Positions 24,701 to 33,498 are shown, numbered from the stretch's first letter. The stretch is DNA of 64,000 nt from Flagellimonas ochracea (GCF_009903685.1 NZ_JAAABI010000002.1:682001-746000); one strand, 5' to 3'. The notes: a model not told the origin generated them from the letters alone. Numbers and translations: made by a program.

Positions 24701-25801
24701 ATGGTCGTAGGGGTACCCAAAGAAATCAAAAACAATGAAAGTCGGGTTGGCATGACGCCAGCCGGGGTTTTCGAAATGGTAAAACACAATCATACCGTCT
24801 ATGTGCAATCTGGAGCGGGTGTCGGCAGTGGTTTTTTTGATAAGGATTACCAAAAAGTGGGGGCTCAAATCTTGGATACCATGGCTGAGGTGTATGCCAA
24901 AAGCGATATGATTGTAAAAGTAAAGGAGCCGATCCGTGAAGAATACAACTTGATCAAAGAGGGTCAGATTGTATTCACCTATTTCCATTTTGCTTCCAGC
25001 GAAACCTTGACCCAAGCGATGATTGATAGCAAAGCCATTTGCATTGCCTATGAAACGGTAGAAAATGAAGACGGTTCGCTGCCCTTGCTTACACCCATGT
25101 CGGAAGTGGCTGGACGTATGGCCATTCAGCAAGGAGCAAAGTATTTGGAAAAACCGGTTAAGGGGAAAGGTGTGCTTTTGGGAGGAGTTCCCGGCGTATC
25201 TCCAGGCCGTGTTTTGGTACTTGGGGCCGGCACGGTCGGTGTTCAAGCTGCAAAAATGGCAGCCGGATTGGGCGCCCATGTAACGATTATGGATGTGAAC
25301 ATGAAAAAGCTACGCTATGTAAATGATATCATGCCCAATCACGTAGTAACGGAATTTTCCAATGAACTCAATATCAGAAAACACATCAAATCACACGACC
25401 TGATTATTGGGGGAGTACTTTTAAAAGGGGCAAAGGCACCCAACCTGATAACGCGGGACATGCTAAAGGAAATGCATCCCGGGACTGTAATTGTAGATGT
25501 TGCAGTGGATCAAGGAGGTTGTGTGGAGACCACCAAACCTACCACACATGAAGACCCCACTTATATTATTGATGATGTGGTGCATTACTGCGTCGCCAAT
25601 ATGCCAGGAGCAGTTCCTTATACCTCTACGGTAGCTTTGACAAATGTAACGCTGCCATATGCACTTAAGCTGGCCAATATGGGTTGGCGAAGTGCCTGTA
25701 ACCTGGATAAGACGCTTGCCAAAGGATTGAACATCGTGGAAGGCGAAGTGGTTTATAAGGAAATTGTGGAAGCTTTTAAATGGGAGCCGGTTTTGGCCTA
25801 A
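24701..25801 (+). CDS. ald: Alanine dehydrogenase
   Basis: A 366-residue cytoplasmic enzyme that converts L-alanine and NAD+ to pyruvate, ammonia and NADH. The N-terminus VGVPKEIKNNESRVGMTPAG and the substrate-binding VKVKEP and FTYFHFA blocks are typical, and the NAD-binding Rossmann stretch is VLVLGAGTVGVQAAKMAAGLG (quoted in part as VLGAGTVGVQAAKMA). It is monocistronic: a strong terminator follows at 25825-25851. Repeated GGGTA-type half-sites precede it, suggesting control by an amino-acid-responsive regulator. Confidence 0.95.
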   Translation: MVVGVPKEIKNNESRVGMTPAGVFEMVKHNHTVYVQSGAGVGSGFFDKDYQKVGAQILDTMAEVYAKSDMIVKVKEPIREEYNLIKEGQIVFTYFHFASSETLTQAMIDSKAICIAYETVENEDGSLPLLTPMSEVAGRMAIQQGAKYLEKPVKGKGVLLGGVPGVSPGRVLVLGAGTVGVQAAKMAAGLGAHVTIMDVNMKKLRYVNDIMPNHVVTEFSNELNIRKHIKSHDLIIGGVLLKGAKAPNLITRDMLKEMHPGTVIVDVAVDQGGCVETTKPTTHEDPTYIIDDVVHYCVANMPGAVPYTSTVALTNVTLPYALKLANMGWRSACNLDKTLAKGLNIVEGEVVYKEIVEAFKWEPVLA

Positions 25802-25824
25802 CATACATTTTGTCAGTAAACATT

Positions 25825-25851
25825 GCCCTGCCATATATTGGCGGGGTTTTT
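25825..25851 (+). terminator. Rho-independent terminator of ald
   Basis: The stem CCCTGCCA (25826-25833) pairs with TGGCGGGG (25839-25846, one G-T pair) and is followed directly by TTTTT. It lies 24 bases after the ald stop. It also shows that the metallopeptidase gene begins downstream, at 25895. Confidence 0.8.
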
Positions 25852-25894
25852 GCTTTATTATGGTATATTTATAGTTACAAAAAACAGAAACGTT

Positions 25895-26596
25895 ATGATG
25901 ACATATTATATATTGATTGGTGGAATTGCATTGATCAGTTGGCTGGTCAGCAGCAGACTAAAAAGCAAGTTCAAACAGTATTCCAAAGTGCACCTACGTA
26001 ATGGAATGAGTGGGGCCGAGATTGCACAGAAGATGCTGGATGACCATGGAATCCGTGATGTGAAGGTTATTTCCACTGCGGGAATGTTGACGGATCACTA
26101 CAACCCGAAGAACAAGACCGTAAATTTGAGTGAAGGGGTTTATAGCCAACGCAATGCGGCTGCGGCTGCAGTTGCCGCGCACGAATGTGGTCATGCCGTG
26201 CAACATGCACAGGCCTATGAGTGGTTGACCATGCGTTCCAAGCTTGTACCCGTGGTAAGTGTTACTTCAGGAATGTCCACATGGATTGTGTTTGGAGGTA
26301 TTGCCCTTATGGCAGCTACCGGTGTGGCCGGCGGAATCGGATTTTACATCGCAGTCGCTGGGTTGGCTATGATGGGCATGGCCACCTTGTTCAGTTTTGT
26401 CACACTTCCGGTGGAATATGATGCCAGTAAAAGGGCTTTGGTATGGCTGAAACAAAAAAATATGGTGAGCCAACAGGAGTATGCAGGTGCCGAAGATGCC
26501 TTAAAATGGGCAGCAAGAACCTATTTGGTTGCCGCGCTGGGTGCACTCGCTTCCCTACTATATTGGGCCTTCCAAGTTTTTGGGGGACGCGATTAA
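25895..26596 (+). CDS. YugP-type membrane zinc metallopeptidase
   Basis: A 233-residue membrane protein of the neutral zinc metallopeptidase (YugP) family. The zinc-binding HExxH motif is HECGHAVQH, preceded by the alanine-rich AAAAAVAA. One membrane helix is N-terminal (about 3-20), two follow the motif (VFGGIALMAATGVAGGIGFY region) and one is near the C-terminus. EYDASKRAL supplies the downstream conserved Glu/Asp. The start is the tandem ATG at 25895/25898; longer versions would begin inside the ald terminator. Its physiological substrate is not known. Confidence 0.88.
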   Translation: MMTYYILIGGIALISWLVSSRLKSKFKQYSKVHLRNGMSGAEIAQKMLDDHGIRDVKVISTAGMLTDHYNPKNKTVNLSEGVYSQRNAAAAAVAAHECGHAVQHAQAYEWLTMRSKLVPVVSVTSGMSTWIVFGGIALMAATGVAGGIGFYIAVAGLAMMGMATLFSFVTLPVEYDASKRALVWLKQKNMVSQQEYAGAEDALKWAARTYLVAALGALASLLYWAFQVFGGRD

Positions 26597-26617
26597 GAAA
26601 CGTCCATGAATAATAAC

Positions 26618-26649
26618 AACCTGTTTGGGAACTCCTGAACAGGTTTTTT
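26618..26649 (+). terminator. Terminator after the metallopeptidase gene
   Basis: The inverted repeat AACCTGTT (26618-26625) and AACAGGTT (26638-26645) has a 12-base loop and is followed by a run of Ts. It lies 21 bases after the metallopeptidase stop. Confidence 0.7.
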
Positions 26650-26677
26650 GTTGGTAGAGACAACAATAGTTTTTATG

Positions 26678-26718
26678 ATGCTACAATTTTTGTAGTTTTG
26701 CTATTAAAATTGTAGCAT
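26678..26718 (+). promoter_or_regulatory. HxlR-type operator overlapping the hxlR-dinB promoter
   Basis: A perfect 13-base inverted repeat, ATGCTACAATTTT (26678-26690) and AAAATTGTAGCAT (26706-26718), flanks 15 bases that contain a -7 element TAGTTTTG (26693-26700). A second, shorter palindrome CTACAATTTTTGTAG (26681-26695) overlaps the left arm, giving three CTACAA/TTGTAG half-sites. The right arm touches the start codon of the HxlR gene. The layout strongly suggests autoregulation. Confidence 0.72.
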
Positions 26719-27066
26719 ATGATAATTCCTAAACCCGGATTACCAGTTAGAGGCTCCAAAACGGGCCAACCCATTATGGCCTTGCTCGATTTATTGGGTA
26801 GAAGCTGGGCCATGGGGATTGTATGGCATCTCTACAAGGGACCAAGTACCTTTCGAGAATTACAGGACTATTGCGAATCGATATCCCCGACCACCCTGAA
26901 CACAAGACTTGGCGAACTCAATAAGTGTCATTTGGTGGAAAGATGCCTGGAAGGTTATGTGCTTACCGAATATGGTAGAGAGTTGTTCGAACTCTTGGAA
27001 CCCATGGGGAGTTGGGCGCGACATCGTTGGGCAAAAAGTTTTGAAGAAAACGATAGGAAAAAATAG
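26719..27066 (+). CDS. HxlR-family winged-helix transcriptional regulator
   Basis: A 115-residue MarR/HxlR-type regulator with the characteristic pattern LLGRSWAMGIVWHLYKGPST, FRELQ, ISPTTLNTRLGELN and LTEYGRELFELLEPMGSWA. Such proteins often sense electrophiles or oxidants through cysteines and control detoxification genes. Cysteines occur in DYCESIS, NKCHL and ERCLEG, but none is at the N-terminus as in YodB or HypR. It is co-transcribed with the DinB gene (4-base gap) and probably binds the palindrome that overlaps its own promoter. The mRNA leader is very short. Confidence 0.88.
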   Translation: MIIPKPGLPVRGSKTGQPIMALLDLLGRSWAMGIVWHLYKGPSTFRELQDYCESISPTTLNTRLGELNKCHLVERCLEGYVLTEYGRELFELLEPMGSWARHRWAKSFEENDRKK

Positions 27067-27070
27067 GACA

Positions 27071-27613
27071 ATGAGATACATCAATAAACCGGCAGAGGAT
27101 GAATATCCTGCCTATTCACATATCTATATGGATTTGTTGGAAGATGATGGCAAAGTGTTGGAGCATCTATGGCAAAATTTCTTGGCAATAAAGGAATATG
27201 TCTATGCCCTGCCAGAAGAAAAACTGGCGTACCGATACGCAAAAGATAAATGGACCATCAAGGAGATTTTGGTTCACTTGATTGATGATGAACGCATTTT
27301 TGCATACAGGGCGCTTCGCTATGCACGGAATGATGACACACCACTACATGGCTTTGATCAAGACAGCTATACAAGGTTTTCCCGAGCTAATCAGCGCAGT
27401 TTGGATAGTATTTTTGAAGAGTATGAATGGGTAAGAAAGTCCACGCTAGCCCTTTTTCAGTACTTGCCCGAGGAAAGTTTTACCAGGGGCGGTGAGGGAA
27501 TTGATTATGATGGGAGTATTATAAATAGGAGAACAGTTCGGGGTTTGGCGTATCACATTGCAGGACACGAACTACGGCATTTTAATATCATCAAAGAGCG
27601 ATATATAAACTAA
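27071..27613 (+). CDS. DinB family protein
   Basis: A 180-residue protein of the DinB/YfiT four-helix-bundle superfamily, members of which bind a metal through three histidines and include thiol S-transferases. Candidate ligands are His in EILVHLIDDERIF and the two in HIAGHELRHFN near the C-terminus. The start at 27071 lies 4 bases after the HxlR stop; a longer reading would overlap that gene. Co-regulation with HxlR suggests a stress or detoxification role (inference). A strong bidirectional terminator follows. Confidence 0.84.
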   Translation: MRYINKPAEDEYPAYSHIYMDLLEDDGKVLEHLWQNFLAIKEYVYALPEEKLAYRYAKDKWTIKEILVHLIDDERIFAYRALRYARNDDTPLHGFDQDSYTRFSRANQRSLDSIFEEYEWVRKSTLALFQYLPEESFTRGGEGIDYDGSIINRRTVRGLAYHIAGHELRHFNIIKERYIN

Positions 27614-27637
27614 AAAAGGGGCATTCGCCCCTTTTTA
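27612..27637. terminator. Bidirectional terminator between dinB and ferritin genes
   Basis: The perfect hairpin AAAAAGGGGC-ATTC-GCCCCTTTTT has A- and T-runs on both sides, so it can end transcription from the DinB gene (+) and the converging ferritin gene (-). Confidence 0.9.
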
Positions 27638-27657
27638 AATAAAAAGTCTCTTAGATG

Positions 27658-28179
27658 CTATTCTTCAATCCAGTTGCCAACTTGGTTATCAATCATCTGA
27701 AGTCCTACACCTTCAGTGCCCGTTACTTCAATCATATCCAAGATGTCACGGATGGTGTTTTCTTCTTCAACCTGCTCCAGCACAAACCAATCCAAAAAGC
27801 GTTCTGTGGCAACATCTCCAATTTCTCTTGCTTTTTTTACGATATTGTGGATTGCCTTGGTCACAGACACTTCATGTTCCAACGTGCTTTCAAAAACATC
27901 TACAATAGATGAATAATCATGATTGATGTTGGTTACTTCTGGGGAAACAGGGCTTCCTCCCGTATCTATCAAAAAGTTGAAAATTTTCATCATGTGTTGG
28001 CGTTCTTCCTCCGTTTGTTTGAAGAAAAACTTGGCACTTGTAAAAAAGCCGTTCTGCTCACACCAAGATGCCATTGCCAAATAAATTGCTGAGGCCTTGG
28101 CTTCCATTTTTATTTGCGCATTGAGCATATCCATGGACTCCACTTTTATGCTCATACTTTGTCGTGCTATATCTTTCAT
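27658..28179 (-). CDS. Ferritin
   Basis: A 173-residue bacterial non-haem ferritin that oxidises and stores iron in a 24-subunit shell. The four-helix bundle contains the ferroxidase-type residues in LNAQIKMEAKASAIYLAMA, TEEERQHMMKIF and VLEQVEEENT, and the landmark WCEQNGFFTSAKFF is typical of FtnA proteins. The start at 28179 (MKDIARQ) is preferred over 28209 because a -7 element at 28207-28214 places transcription initiation between the two. It is monocistronic. Confidence 0.92.
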   Translation of the reverse strand: MKDIARQSMSIKVESMDMLNAQIKMEAKASAIYLAMASWCEQNGFFTSAKFFFKQTEEERQHMMKIFNFLIDTGGSPVSPEVTNINHDYSSIVDVFESTLEHEVSVTKAIHNIVKKAREIGDVATERFLDWFVLEQVEEENTIRDILDMIEVTGTEGVGLQMIDNQVGNWIEE

Positions 28180-28206
28180 GGATTTATTTTTTATCAAATT
28201 GTTTAA

Positions 28207-28214
28207 CAAAAATA
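28207..28214 (-). promoter_or_regulatory. Ferritin gene -7 promoter element
   Basis: On the minus strand the octamer reads TATTTTTG, matching TAnnTTTG, 28 bases before the ATG at 28179. A clear -33 element was not found. Confidence 0.5.
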
Positions 28215-28299
28215 CGGAATTTCAAAACGTATAAAAAGTAATCCCTTAGTTTTAGGGTAGTTTAAGATAGGATAAAAATAAGAGAGCAACGGGCCGAGA

Positions 28300-28620
28300 T
28301 TAAGCGGGCACCACATTTTTTGCTGCAGCAAGACCAAGGGCCACAAAACCTTGATCAATAAGTTCCTTTAAATCCAAAACTTCCAAGGTATTTAGGATGA
28401 ATAGATGTTCTTTGTTACAAAGCATTAAAACTTCGAAACCATGTCGGTTCAAGTCGCTGTCAAAATGGTCTTCAATGGAAATATCAAACACTTTTTGCCT
28501 TAGTGAAAGTAGTTGGCACAAGGACATTCGGACCGTTTTTTGACCGAAATCCACATAAAAGCAGCGCTCTCCAACAGGCTGATAAAGGGAATAGTATTTT
28601 GAGCTATGAACTAACTTCAC
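28300..28620 (-). CDS. Conserved small protein of unknown function
   Basis: A 106-residue cytoplasmic protein, alternating strands and helices, with no membrane segment and no domain I can name. The start must be the GTG at 28620, since the next ATG would remove the first third. Three cysteines occur (RCFYVD, SLCQLL, LMLCNKEH). It lies 38 bases downstream of the lrp-type gene on the same strand, so the two may be co-transcribed. Confidence 0.65.
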   Translation of the reverse strand: MKLVHSSKYYSLYQPVGERCFYVDFGQKTVRMSLCQLLSLRQKVFDISIEDHFDSDLNRHGFEVLMLCNKEHLFILNTLEVLDLKELIDQGFVALGLAAAKNVVPA

Positions 28621-28658
28621 AAGACAAAAGTAAAGCTTATTTAGATTGAATACAAATA

Positions 28659-29129
28659 TTAAATTTGTATTTGCCTATCAATCTGTTGATTCAAGGAGAT
28701 AAAGGTTTCGGTCCGGGACACGCCTTCAATTTGTTGTATCTTTTTGTTCAAAACTTGCATAAGGTGTTCGTTATCCCTACATAAAACTTTTATGAGGATG
28801 GACCAATTACCAGTAGTGTAATGGCATTCCAATACCTCGGGAATCTTTTCCAACTCTTTTACCGCACTTGGATTGGCCATGGCCTTATCTAAAAATATGC
28901 CTATGTATGCCATTGTGGTATAGCCCAACACCCTGGGGTTTATAATGAATTTTGAGCCTGAAAGCAGCCCTGATTTTTCAAGTTTACGGAGCCTTTGGTG
29001 GATAGCAGCCCCCGAAATCCCAATGTTTCTGGCAATCTCTAAAATCGGTTTGCGCGCATCGGTCATCAGAAACCTGAGTATTTTTTTGTCTATGCCGTCA
29101 ATTTTAACGGAATTGTTATTGTTTTTCAT
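28659..29129 (-). CDS. Lrp/AsnC-family transcriptional regulator
   Basis: A 156-residue regulator with an N-terminal AsnC-type helix-turn-helix (DKKILRFLMTDARKPILEIA, ISGAAIHQRLRKLEKSGLL) and a C-terminal RAM ligand-binding domain (about 75-150). Such proteins sense amino acids. The adjacent gene upstream on the same strand encodes saccharopine dehydrogenase (48 bases away), suggesting a lysine or amino-acid regulon; alanine dehydrogenase at 24.7 kb is another possible target. The ligand is unknown. Confidence 0.92.
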   Translation of the reverse strand: MKNNNNSVKIDGIDKKILRFLMTDARKPILEIARNIGISGAAIHQRLRKLEKSGLLSGSKFIINPRVLGYTTMAYIGIFLDKAMANPSAVKELEKIPEVLECHYTTGNWSILIKVLCRDNEHLMQVLNKKIQQIEGVSRTETFISLNQQIDRQIQI

Positions 29130-29177
29130 CAGATTCCTTCAATATGAAACCTAAAGATAACTAAAAGCCTTTGAATG

Positions 29178-30551
29178 TTATCCTCCTACATTATCCGGGT
29201 TGTATCCCAAATAGGGAACTTCGTACTCTTTAAATTCCATGCCATAGGTTTTTAATTCAGAGAGAATAGGATGATATACTTCAGCGCTTATGGGTATTTG
29301 GACCCCGGGTGTCTTTATTTTGCCGTTCAGTATTTGTAGTGTAGCTATGGCCACGGGAAGCCCTACAGTTTTGGACATGGCCGTAAAGGTTCGATTTTCG
29401 CCCAATACCACCATATTGGCATCAATCTGTTTCTTTTGACCGTTCATCTCAAAACCGAACTTATGGTACATAACGATCATGTCTTTTTCATCTTCCTGCA
29501 AGGTCCAGCTATCCTCTAAAATATACTGGAGCATTTGGGCGGGCGTCGCCTTTTTGAGTGGTATCTTTTTTGTACGATCAAAAATGTTCAAATCCAACAA
29601 TTTGCCCCAACGAATATCATCTTGGTCGATTTTGAGATAGTGGCGCAGTTTAAGTTCCACCGAATCTGTTGGAGAATAGGGCAAAAACAGATTTACAAAT
29701 TCCCGGTAGGACATACCTTCGGAATTTTCGATTACGTAGGTGTCATCGGTCATTCCCAAAATAACAAACATGTGCCAAGCTTTGGAAAATCCAACCCGTC
29801 GCATGGTTCCTCGGAAAAGGGTCAATGCTTCTTGAAGCCCGTAAGCTTCCCTATATTTTAAAGAATCTCTATTGGCATAGGCTTCGAAAGTGCCGTAACC
29901 TTCCACGTCCAAAAATTCAGTTCGTCTAAAAAGCTTTTGATACGGAATGTACTTATAGCTGCCTTCTTGGATGAACTTTGCCGCTCCGCCTTGACCCGCC
30001 AATACCACATTTCTTGGGTTCCACGTGAACTTGTAGTTCCACAAATTGGAATCGCTCTCTGGCGCCACCAAGCCTCCTGTAAAAGACTCAAAAAGGAGCA
30101 TTTTGCCTCCCTTGTCCGTGATGCGGTCTATTACCTCCATGGCGCTCATATGATCGATACCAGGGTCGAGGCCGATTTCATTCATAAATACTAGACCTTT
30201 CTTTTTGGCCTCATCATTCAATGCTTCAATTTCTTTGCTTACATAAGATGCTGTGACCAGATGCTTCTCAAACTGGATACAATCCACGGCAATTTTGATA
30301 TGCAATTTCGGAGGAAGCATCGAAACCACTATTGAGGCCTCTGCAATGGCCTTTTTTCGACTATCATCCTGAAAAATGTCCAGGGCAATTACCTTGCAAT
30401 TGGGATGTGATGAAAATTGTGTTGGAATATTCTCTGGATGCAGATCTCCGATGGTCAAAAGCAACTGTTCTTCTTCGGATTTATTTAGAAGATAATCCAA
30501 TAGATAGGAGGTTGATTTTCCAGCGCCAAGAACCAAAATCGTGCGGGCCAT
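29178..30551 (-). CDS. Saccharopine dehydrogenase family protein (saccharopine reductase type)
   Basis: A 457-residue NAD(P)-dependent enzyme with an N-terminal Rossmann fold (ILVLGAGKSTSYLLDYLL) and the saccharopine dehydrogenase C-terminal domain, including MNEIGLDPGIDHMSAMEVID and TFTGGLVAPES-like residues (seen as ESFTGGLVAPESDSNLW). It resembles the saccharopine-forming or -cleaving enzymes of lysine metabolism; lysine degradation to 2-aminoadipate semialdehyde is the likely role, but the direction cannot be read from the sequence. It lies upstream of the Lrp-type gene on the same strand. Confidence 0.86.
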   Translation of the reverse strand: MARTILVLGAGKSTSYLLDYLLNKSEEEQLLLTIGDLHPENIPTQFSSHPNCKVIALDIFQDDSRKKAIAEASIVVSMLPPKLHIKIAVDCIQFEKHLVTASYVSKEIEALNDEAKKKGLVFMNEIGLDPGIDHMSAMEVIDRITDKGGKMLLFESFTGGLVAPESDSNLWNYKFTWNPRNVVLAGQGGAAKFIQEGSYKYIPYQKLFRRTEFLDVEGYGTFEAYANRDSLKYREAYGLQEALTLFRGTMRRVGFSKAWHMFVILGMTDDTYVIENSEGMSYREFVNLFLPYSPTDSVELKLRHYLKIDQDDIRWGKLLDLNIFDRTKKIPLKKATPAQMLQYILEDSWTLQEDEKDMIVMYHKFGFEMNGQKKQIDANMVVLGENRTFTAMSKTVGLPVAIATLQILNGKIKTPGVQIPISAEVYHPILSELKTYGMEFKEYEVPYLGYNPDNVGG

Positions 30552-30630
30552 AGGTTTTAGTTACTTTTGTTTTAAACGGATACTAAAGTATCAAATTGTT
30601 ATATTTTTAAAAAAATGAAGGGTTAAAGTT

Positions 30631-31023
30631 ATGAACAAAACAATTTTATTGACTGGAGTAGTCTTTGGGCTTTTAGCTGTTGTTTTTGGAGCTTTTGGCG
30701 CCCATGGACTGGAAAAAATGGTGGAACCAGAGGCCATATCTACATTTGAGATAGGTGTACGCTACCAAATGTACCATGCCTTGTTTCTACTATTTATAGG
30801 ATTATGGACAGGTTTGAAAGCAAATAAAAAGCGGATTGTCTATACTTTAATCGTCTTGGGCATTGCTCTGTTCTCCTTCAGTATTTATGGTCTTGCACTG
30901 AACAGTATTATCAAATTTGACTTTAGATCCATCGCTTTTTTGACCCCTATCGGAGGTGTTTTTTTGATTTTTGGCTGGTTTTTTACAGGATACTTCATTT
31001 TGACCCAAAAACGTATCAATTAA
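30631..31023 (+). CDS. DUF423 family membrane protein
   Basis: A 130-residue protein with four predicted membrane helices. The opening LLTGVVFGLLAVVFGAFGAHGLE and RYQMYHALFLLFIGL match the DUF423 (YgdD) family. Its function is unknown. It is divergent from the saccharopine dehydrogenase gene with a 79-base gap and lies 63 bases upstream of pckA, which has its own promoter. Confidence 0.88.
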   Translation: MNKTILLTGVVFGLLAVVFGAFGAHGLEKMVEPEAISTFEIGVRYQMYHALFLLFIGLWTGLKANKKRIVYTLIVLGIALFSFSIYGLALNSIIKFDFRSIAFLTPIGGVFLIFGWFFTGYFILTQKRIN

Positions 31024-31033
31024 GCCTTTTGAA

Positions 31034-31065
31034 TTGCCCTAAAAGCATTTATTTTTCTAGCTTTG
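31034..31065 (+). promoter_or_regulatory. pckA promoter
   Basis: A TTG -33 element (31034-31036) is followed after 21 bases by TAGCTTTG (31058-31065), a perfect match to the Bacteroidetes -7 consensus TAnnTTTG. The start codon is 21 bases further on. Confidence 0.65.
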
Positions 31066-31086
31066 CACCAAAATAAATAACAAAAA

Positions 31087-32703
31087 ATGAAAGCTTATAC
31101 ACCGGCTTCGAAAACGATTTCGTTACAACCTTATGGAATACAGCACGAAAATGTGCGCTATCAACTTTCACCTGACGAATTGCATGACCTTACGATTGAA
31201 GAAGGAATGGGCAAAGAAGCTTTTTCGGGGGCATTGGCCGTAAGTACCGGCGAGTTTACAGGAAGGTCACCCATGGACCGCTTCATAGTCAAGGACAGTA
31301 TCACCGAGGACAAAATTTGGTGGGGAAAAATCAACATCCCCTTCGAAAGTGAAAAGTTTGATAAATTATACGATAAGGTAATAGCGTACCTCAATGAAAA
31401 AGAACTCTACGTTCGGGATTGTTTTGCCTGCGCAGACCCAAATTACAAATTGAATATTAGGGTAGTAAACGAATACCCTTGGTCAAATATGTTCGCGTAT
31501 AACATGTTTTTGAGGCCCACGGAGGATGAGCTGGAAGCCTTTGAACCCGAATGGACCGTAATCAACGCCCCAGGATTTAAGGCCGATGCTGAAATTGATG
31601 GAACCCGTCAGCATAATTTTGCCATTTTAAATTTCACCAAAAAGATTGCGCTAGTAGCTGGCACCGGATATACTGGGGAAATCAAAAAGGGAATTTTCTC
31701 CGCATTGAATTTTATTTTACCAGTGGACAAGAATGTTTTGCCCATGCACTGTTCGGCCAATATGGGCGAGGACGGCGATACCGCTTTGTTCTTTGGACTC
31801 TCCGGAACAGGAAAAACCACACTTTCCACCGATCCCAACCGTAAATTGATTGGAGATGATGAACACGGTTGGACAGCCAAGAACACCGTTTTTAATTTTG
31901 AGGGTGGATGCTACGCAAAAGTCATTGATCTCTCTGAGGAAAAAGAACCAGAAATATATGGTGCTATAAAGAAAGGGGCCATTCTTGAGAATGTGATCAT
32001 GGATGAACGGGGTGTGGTCGATTACTCGGATACATCCATTACCCAAAATACAAGGGTTAGCTATCCCATTTATCACATTGAAAACATTCAGGAACCTTCC
32101 ATTGGGGAGAACGTAAAAAATATTTTCTTTCTTACTGCAGATGCCTTTGGCGTTCTGCCCCCCATCTCCAAATTGACACCGTCGCAAGCGGCCTATCACT
32201 TCATTTCGGGCTATACGGCAAAGGTAGCAGGTACAGAGGCAGGTGTGATAGAACCACAACCATCTTTTTCTGCTTGTTTTGGAGCTCCCTTTATGCCGTT
32301 GCATCCGACAAAATATGCCGAAATGTTGAGCCGTAAAATGAAGGAATCTGGAGTGGACGTTTGGTTAATCAACACAGGGTGGACCGGTGGACCTTATGGC
32401 GTGGGCACTCGAATGAAATTAAAATACACAAGAGCCATGATCAGTGCGGCTTTAAATGGAGAGCTCGGACTTTATTCTTATGAAAATTACCATATCCATT
32501 CCGTATTTGGGGTGGCTCAACCCAGGGAATGTCCTGGGGTTCCCACAAAAGTGCTCAGTCCAAGGGCTACTTGGAACAACGATGAGGCGTATTATAAAAC
32601 GGCATTCAAATTGAGCAACGCTTTTAGGGAAAACTTCAAAAAGTTTGAACCCTTTGCCAGTGAAGAAATACGGCGTGGAGGCCCACAGCGCTATGCCTTT
32701 TAA
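31087..32703 (+). CDS. pckA: Phosphoenolpyruvate carboxykinase (ATP)
   Basis: A 538-residue cytoplasmic enzyme that converts oxaloacetate and ATP to phosphoenolpyruvate, CO2 and ADP, the first step of gluconeogenesis. The kinase-1a P-loop is GLSGTGKTTLS, preceded by the Mn-binding HCSANMGEDGD stretch, and the family block RSPMDRFIVKD is near the N-terminus. Length is standard for the ATP-dependent type. It has its own promoter and a strong terminator. The enzyme uses or releases CO2, a loose link to the bicarbonate locus upstream. Confidence 0.96.
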   Translation: MKAYTPASKTISLQPYGIQHENVRYQLSPDELHDLTIEEGMGKEAFSGALAVSTGEFTGRSPMDRFIVKDSITEDKIWWGKINIPFESEKFDKLYDKVIAYLNEKELYVRDCFACADPNYKLNIRVVNEYPWSNMFAYNMFLRPTEDELEAFEPEWTVINAPGFKADAEIDGTRQHNFAILNFTKKIALVAGTGYTGEIKKGIFSALNFILPVDKNVLPMHCSANMGEDGDTALFFGLSGTGKTTLSTDPNRKLIGDDEHGWTAKNTVFNFEGGCYAKVIDLSEEKEPEIYGAIKKGAILENVIMDERGVVDYSDTSITQNTRVSYPIYHIENIQEPSIGENVKNIFFLTADAFGVLPPISKLTPSQAAYHFISGYTAKVAGTEAGVIEPQPSFSACFGAPFMPLHPTKYAEMLSRKMKESGVDVWLINTGWTGGPYGVGTRMKLKYTRAMISAALNGELGLYSYENYHIHSVFGVAQPRECPGVPTKVLSPRATWNNDEAYYKTAFKLSNAFRENFKKFEPFASEEIRRGGPQRYAF

Positions 32704-32736
32704 AAGAAAAAGCCCGGTTTTGCCGGGCTTTTTCTT
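32704..32736. terminator. Bidirectional terminator between pckA and hemD
   Basis: The hairpin AGAAAAAGCCCGG and CCGGGCTTTTTCT with a 4-5 base loop (TTTTG region) starts directly after the pckA stop. A- and T-runs on both sides allow it to serve the converging hemD operon as well. Confidence 0.9.
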
Positions 32737-32754
32737 TATCTAGTCTTTTTCAAT

Positions 32755-33498
32755 TTATTTATTTACGCTGGTAATATACTTCTGCAACGCCATGGTCATC
32801 GAAGGTGTTTCAGGGGTCGGTGCCTGAATGTCGATACGCAGACCTGCATCTGTGGCAGCTTTTACCGTGCTGTTTCCAAAAACTGCGATACGGGTGTCCT
32901 TCTGTTCAAAATCCGGAAAATTTTTCAATAAGGATTCAATTCCGGAGGGGCTAAAAAACACTAGCACATCATAATAAACATTCCTTAAATCGGAAAGGTC
33001 GCTAATGACCGTTTTATAGAAGATCCCACGTTTCCAATCTATCTTCAAATCATCCAAAGCTTGGGGAACTGAAGGTTTAAGCGTGTCTGAAGATGGCAAA
33101 AGGAATTTTTCGTCCTTATACTTTTTGATAAGAGGGATTAAATCAGGGAACGTTCTCTTGCCCACATAAATCTTGCGCTTTCTGTAGACAACATATTTCT
33201 GTAGATAATAGGCAACTGCTTCCGACTGACAGAAATACTTCATGGTATCAGGCACCTTAAAACGCATTTCTTCAGCTATTCTGAAAAAATGGTCCACCGA
33301 ATTTCTACTGGTGAGGACAATGGCCGAAAAGTTGTTCAAATCAATTTTTTGCTGCCTTACATTTTTGGCTTCAACCCCCTCCACGTGTATGAAGGGTCTA
33401 AAATCTACCTTTACCTTTTCTTTCTCAATCAATCGGGAGTAGGGAGAATTTTCGATTTTGGGTTCAGGTTGGGAAACCAAAATTGTTTTTACTTTCAT
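32755..33498 (-). CDS. hemD: Uroporphyrinogen-III synthase
   Basis: A 247-residue enzyme that cyclises hydroxymethylbilane to uroporphyrinogen III on the way to haem. HemD proteins are poorly conserved, but the signatures here fit: FSAIVLTSRNSVDHFFRI in the first domain, KYFCQSEAVAYYLQKY, and VLVFFSPSGIESLLKNFP with IAVFGNSTVKAATDAGL in the second. It lies 6 bases downstream of the DUF4271 gene, a typical flavobacterial arrangement. Confidence 0.9.
   Translation of the reverse strand: MKVKTILVSQPEPKIENSPYSRLIEKEKVKVDFRPFIHVEGVEAKNVRQQKIDLNNFSAIVLTSRNSVDHFFRIAEEMRFKVPDTMKYFCQSEAVAYYLQKYVVYRKRKIYVGKRTFPDLIPLIKKYKDEKFLLPSSDTLKPSVPQALDDLKIDWKRGIFYKTVISDLSDLRNVYYDVLVFFSPSGIESLLKNFPDFEQKDTRIAVFGNSTVKAATDAGLRIDIQAPTPETPSMTMALQKYITSVNK

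Noticed and set aside
31717..32304. A 195-codon minus-strand open frame inside pckA
   Set aside because: It lies opposite highly conserved PEP carboxykinase sequence and shows no domain or start-site signal.
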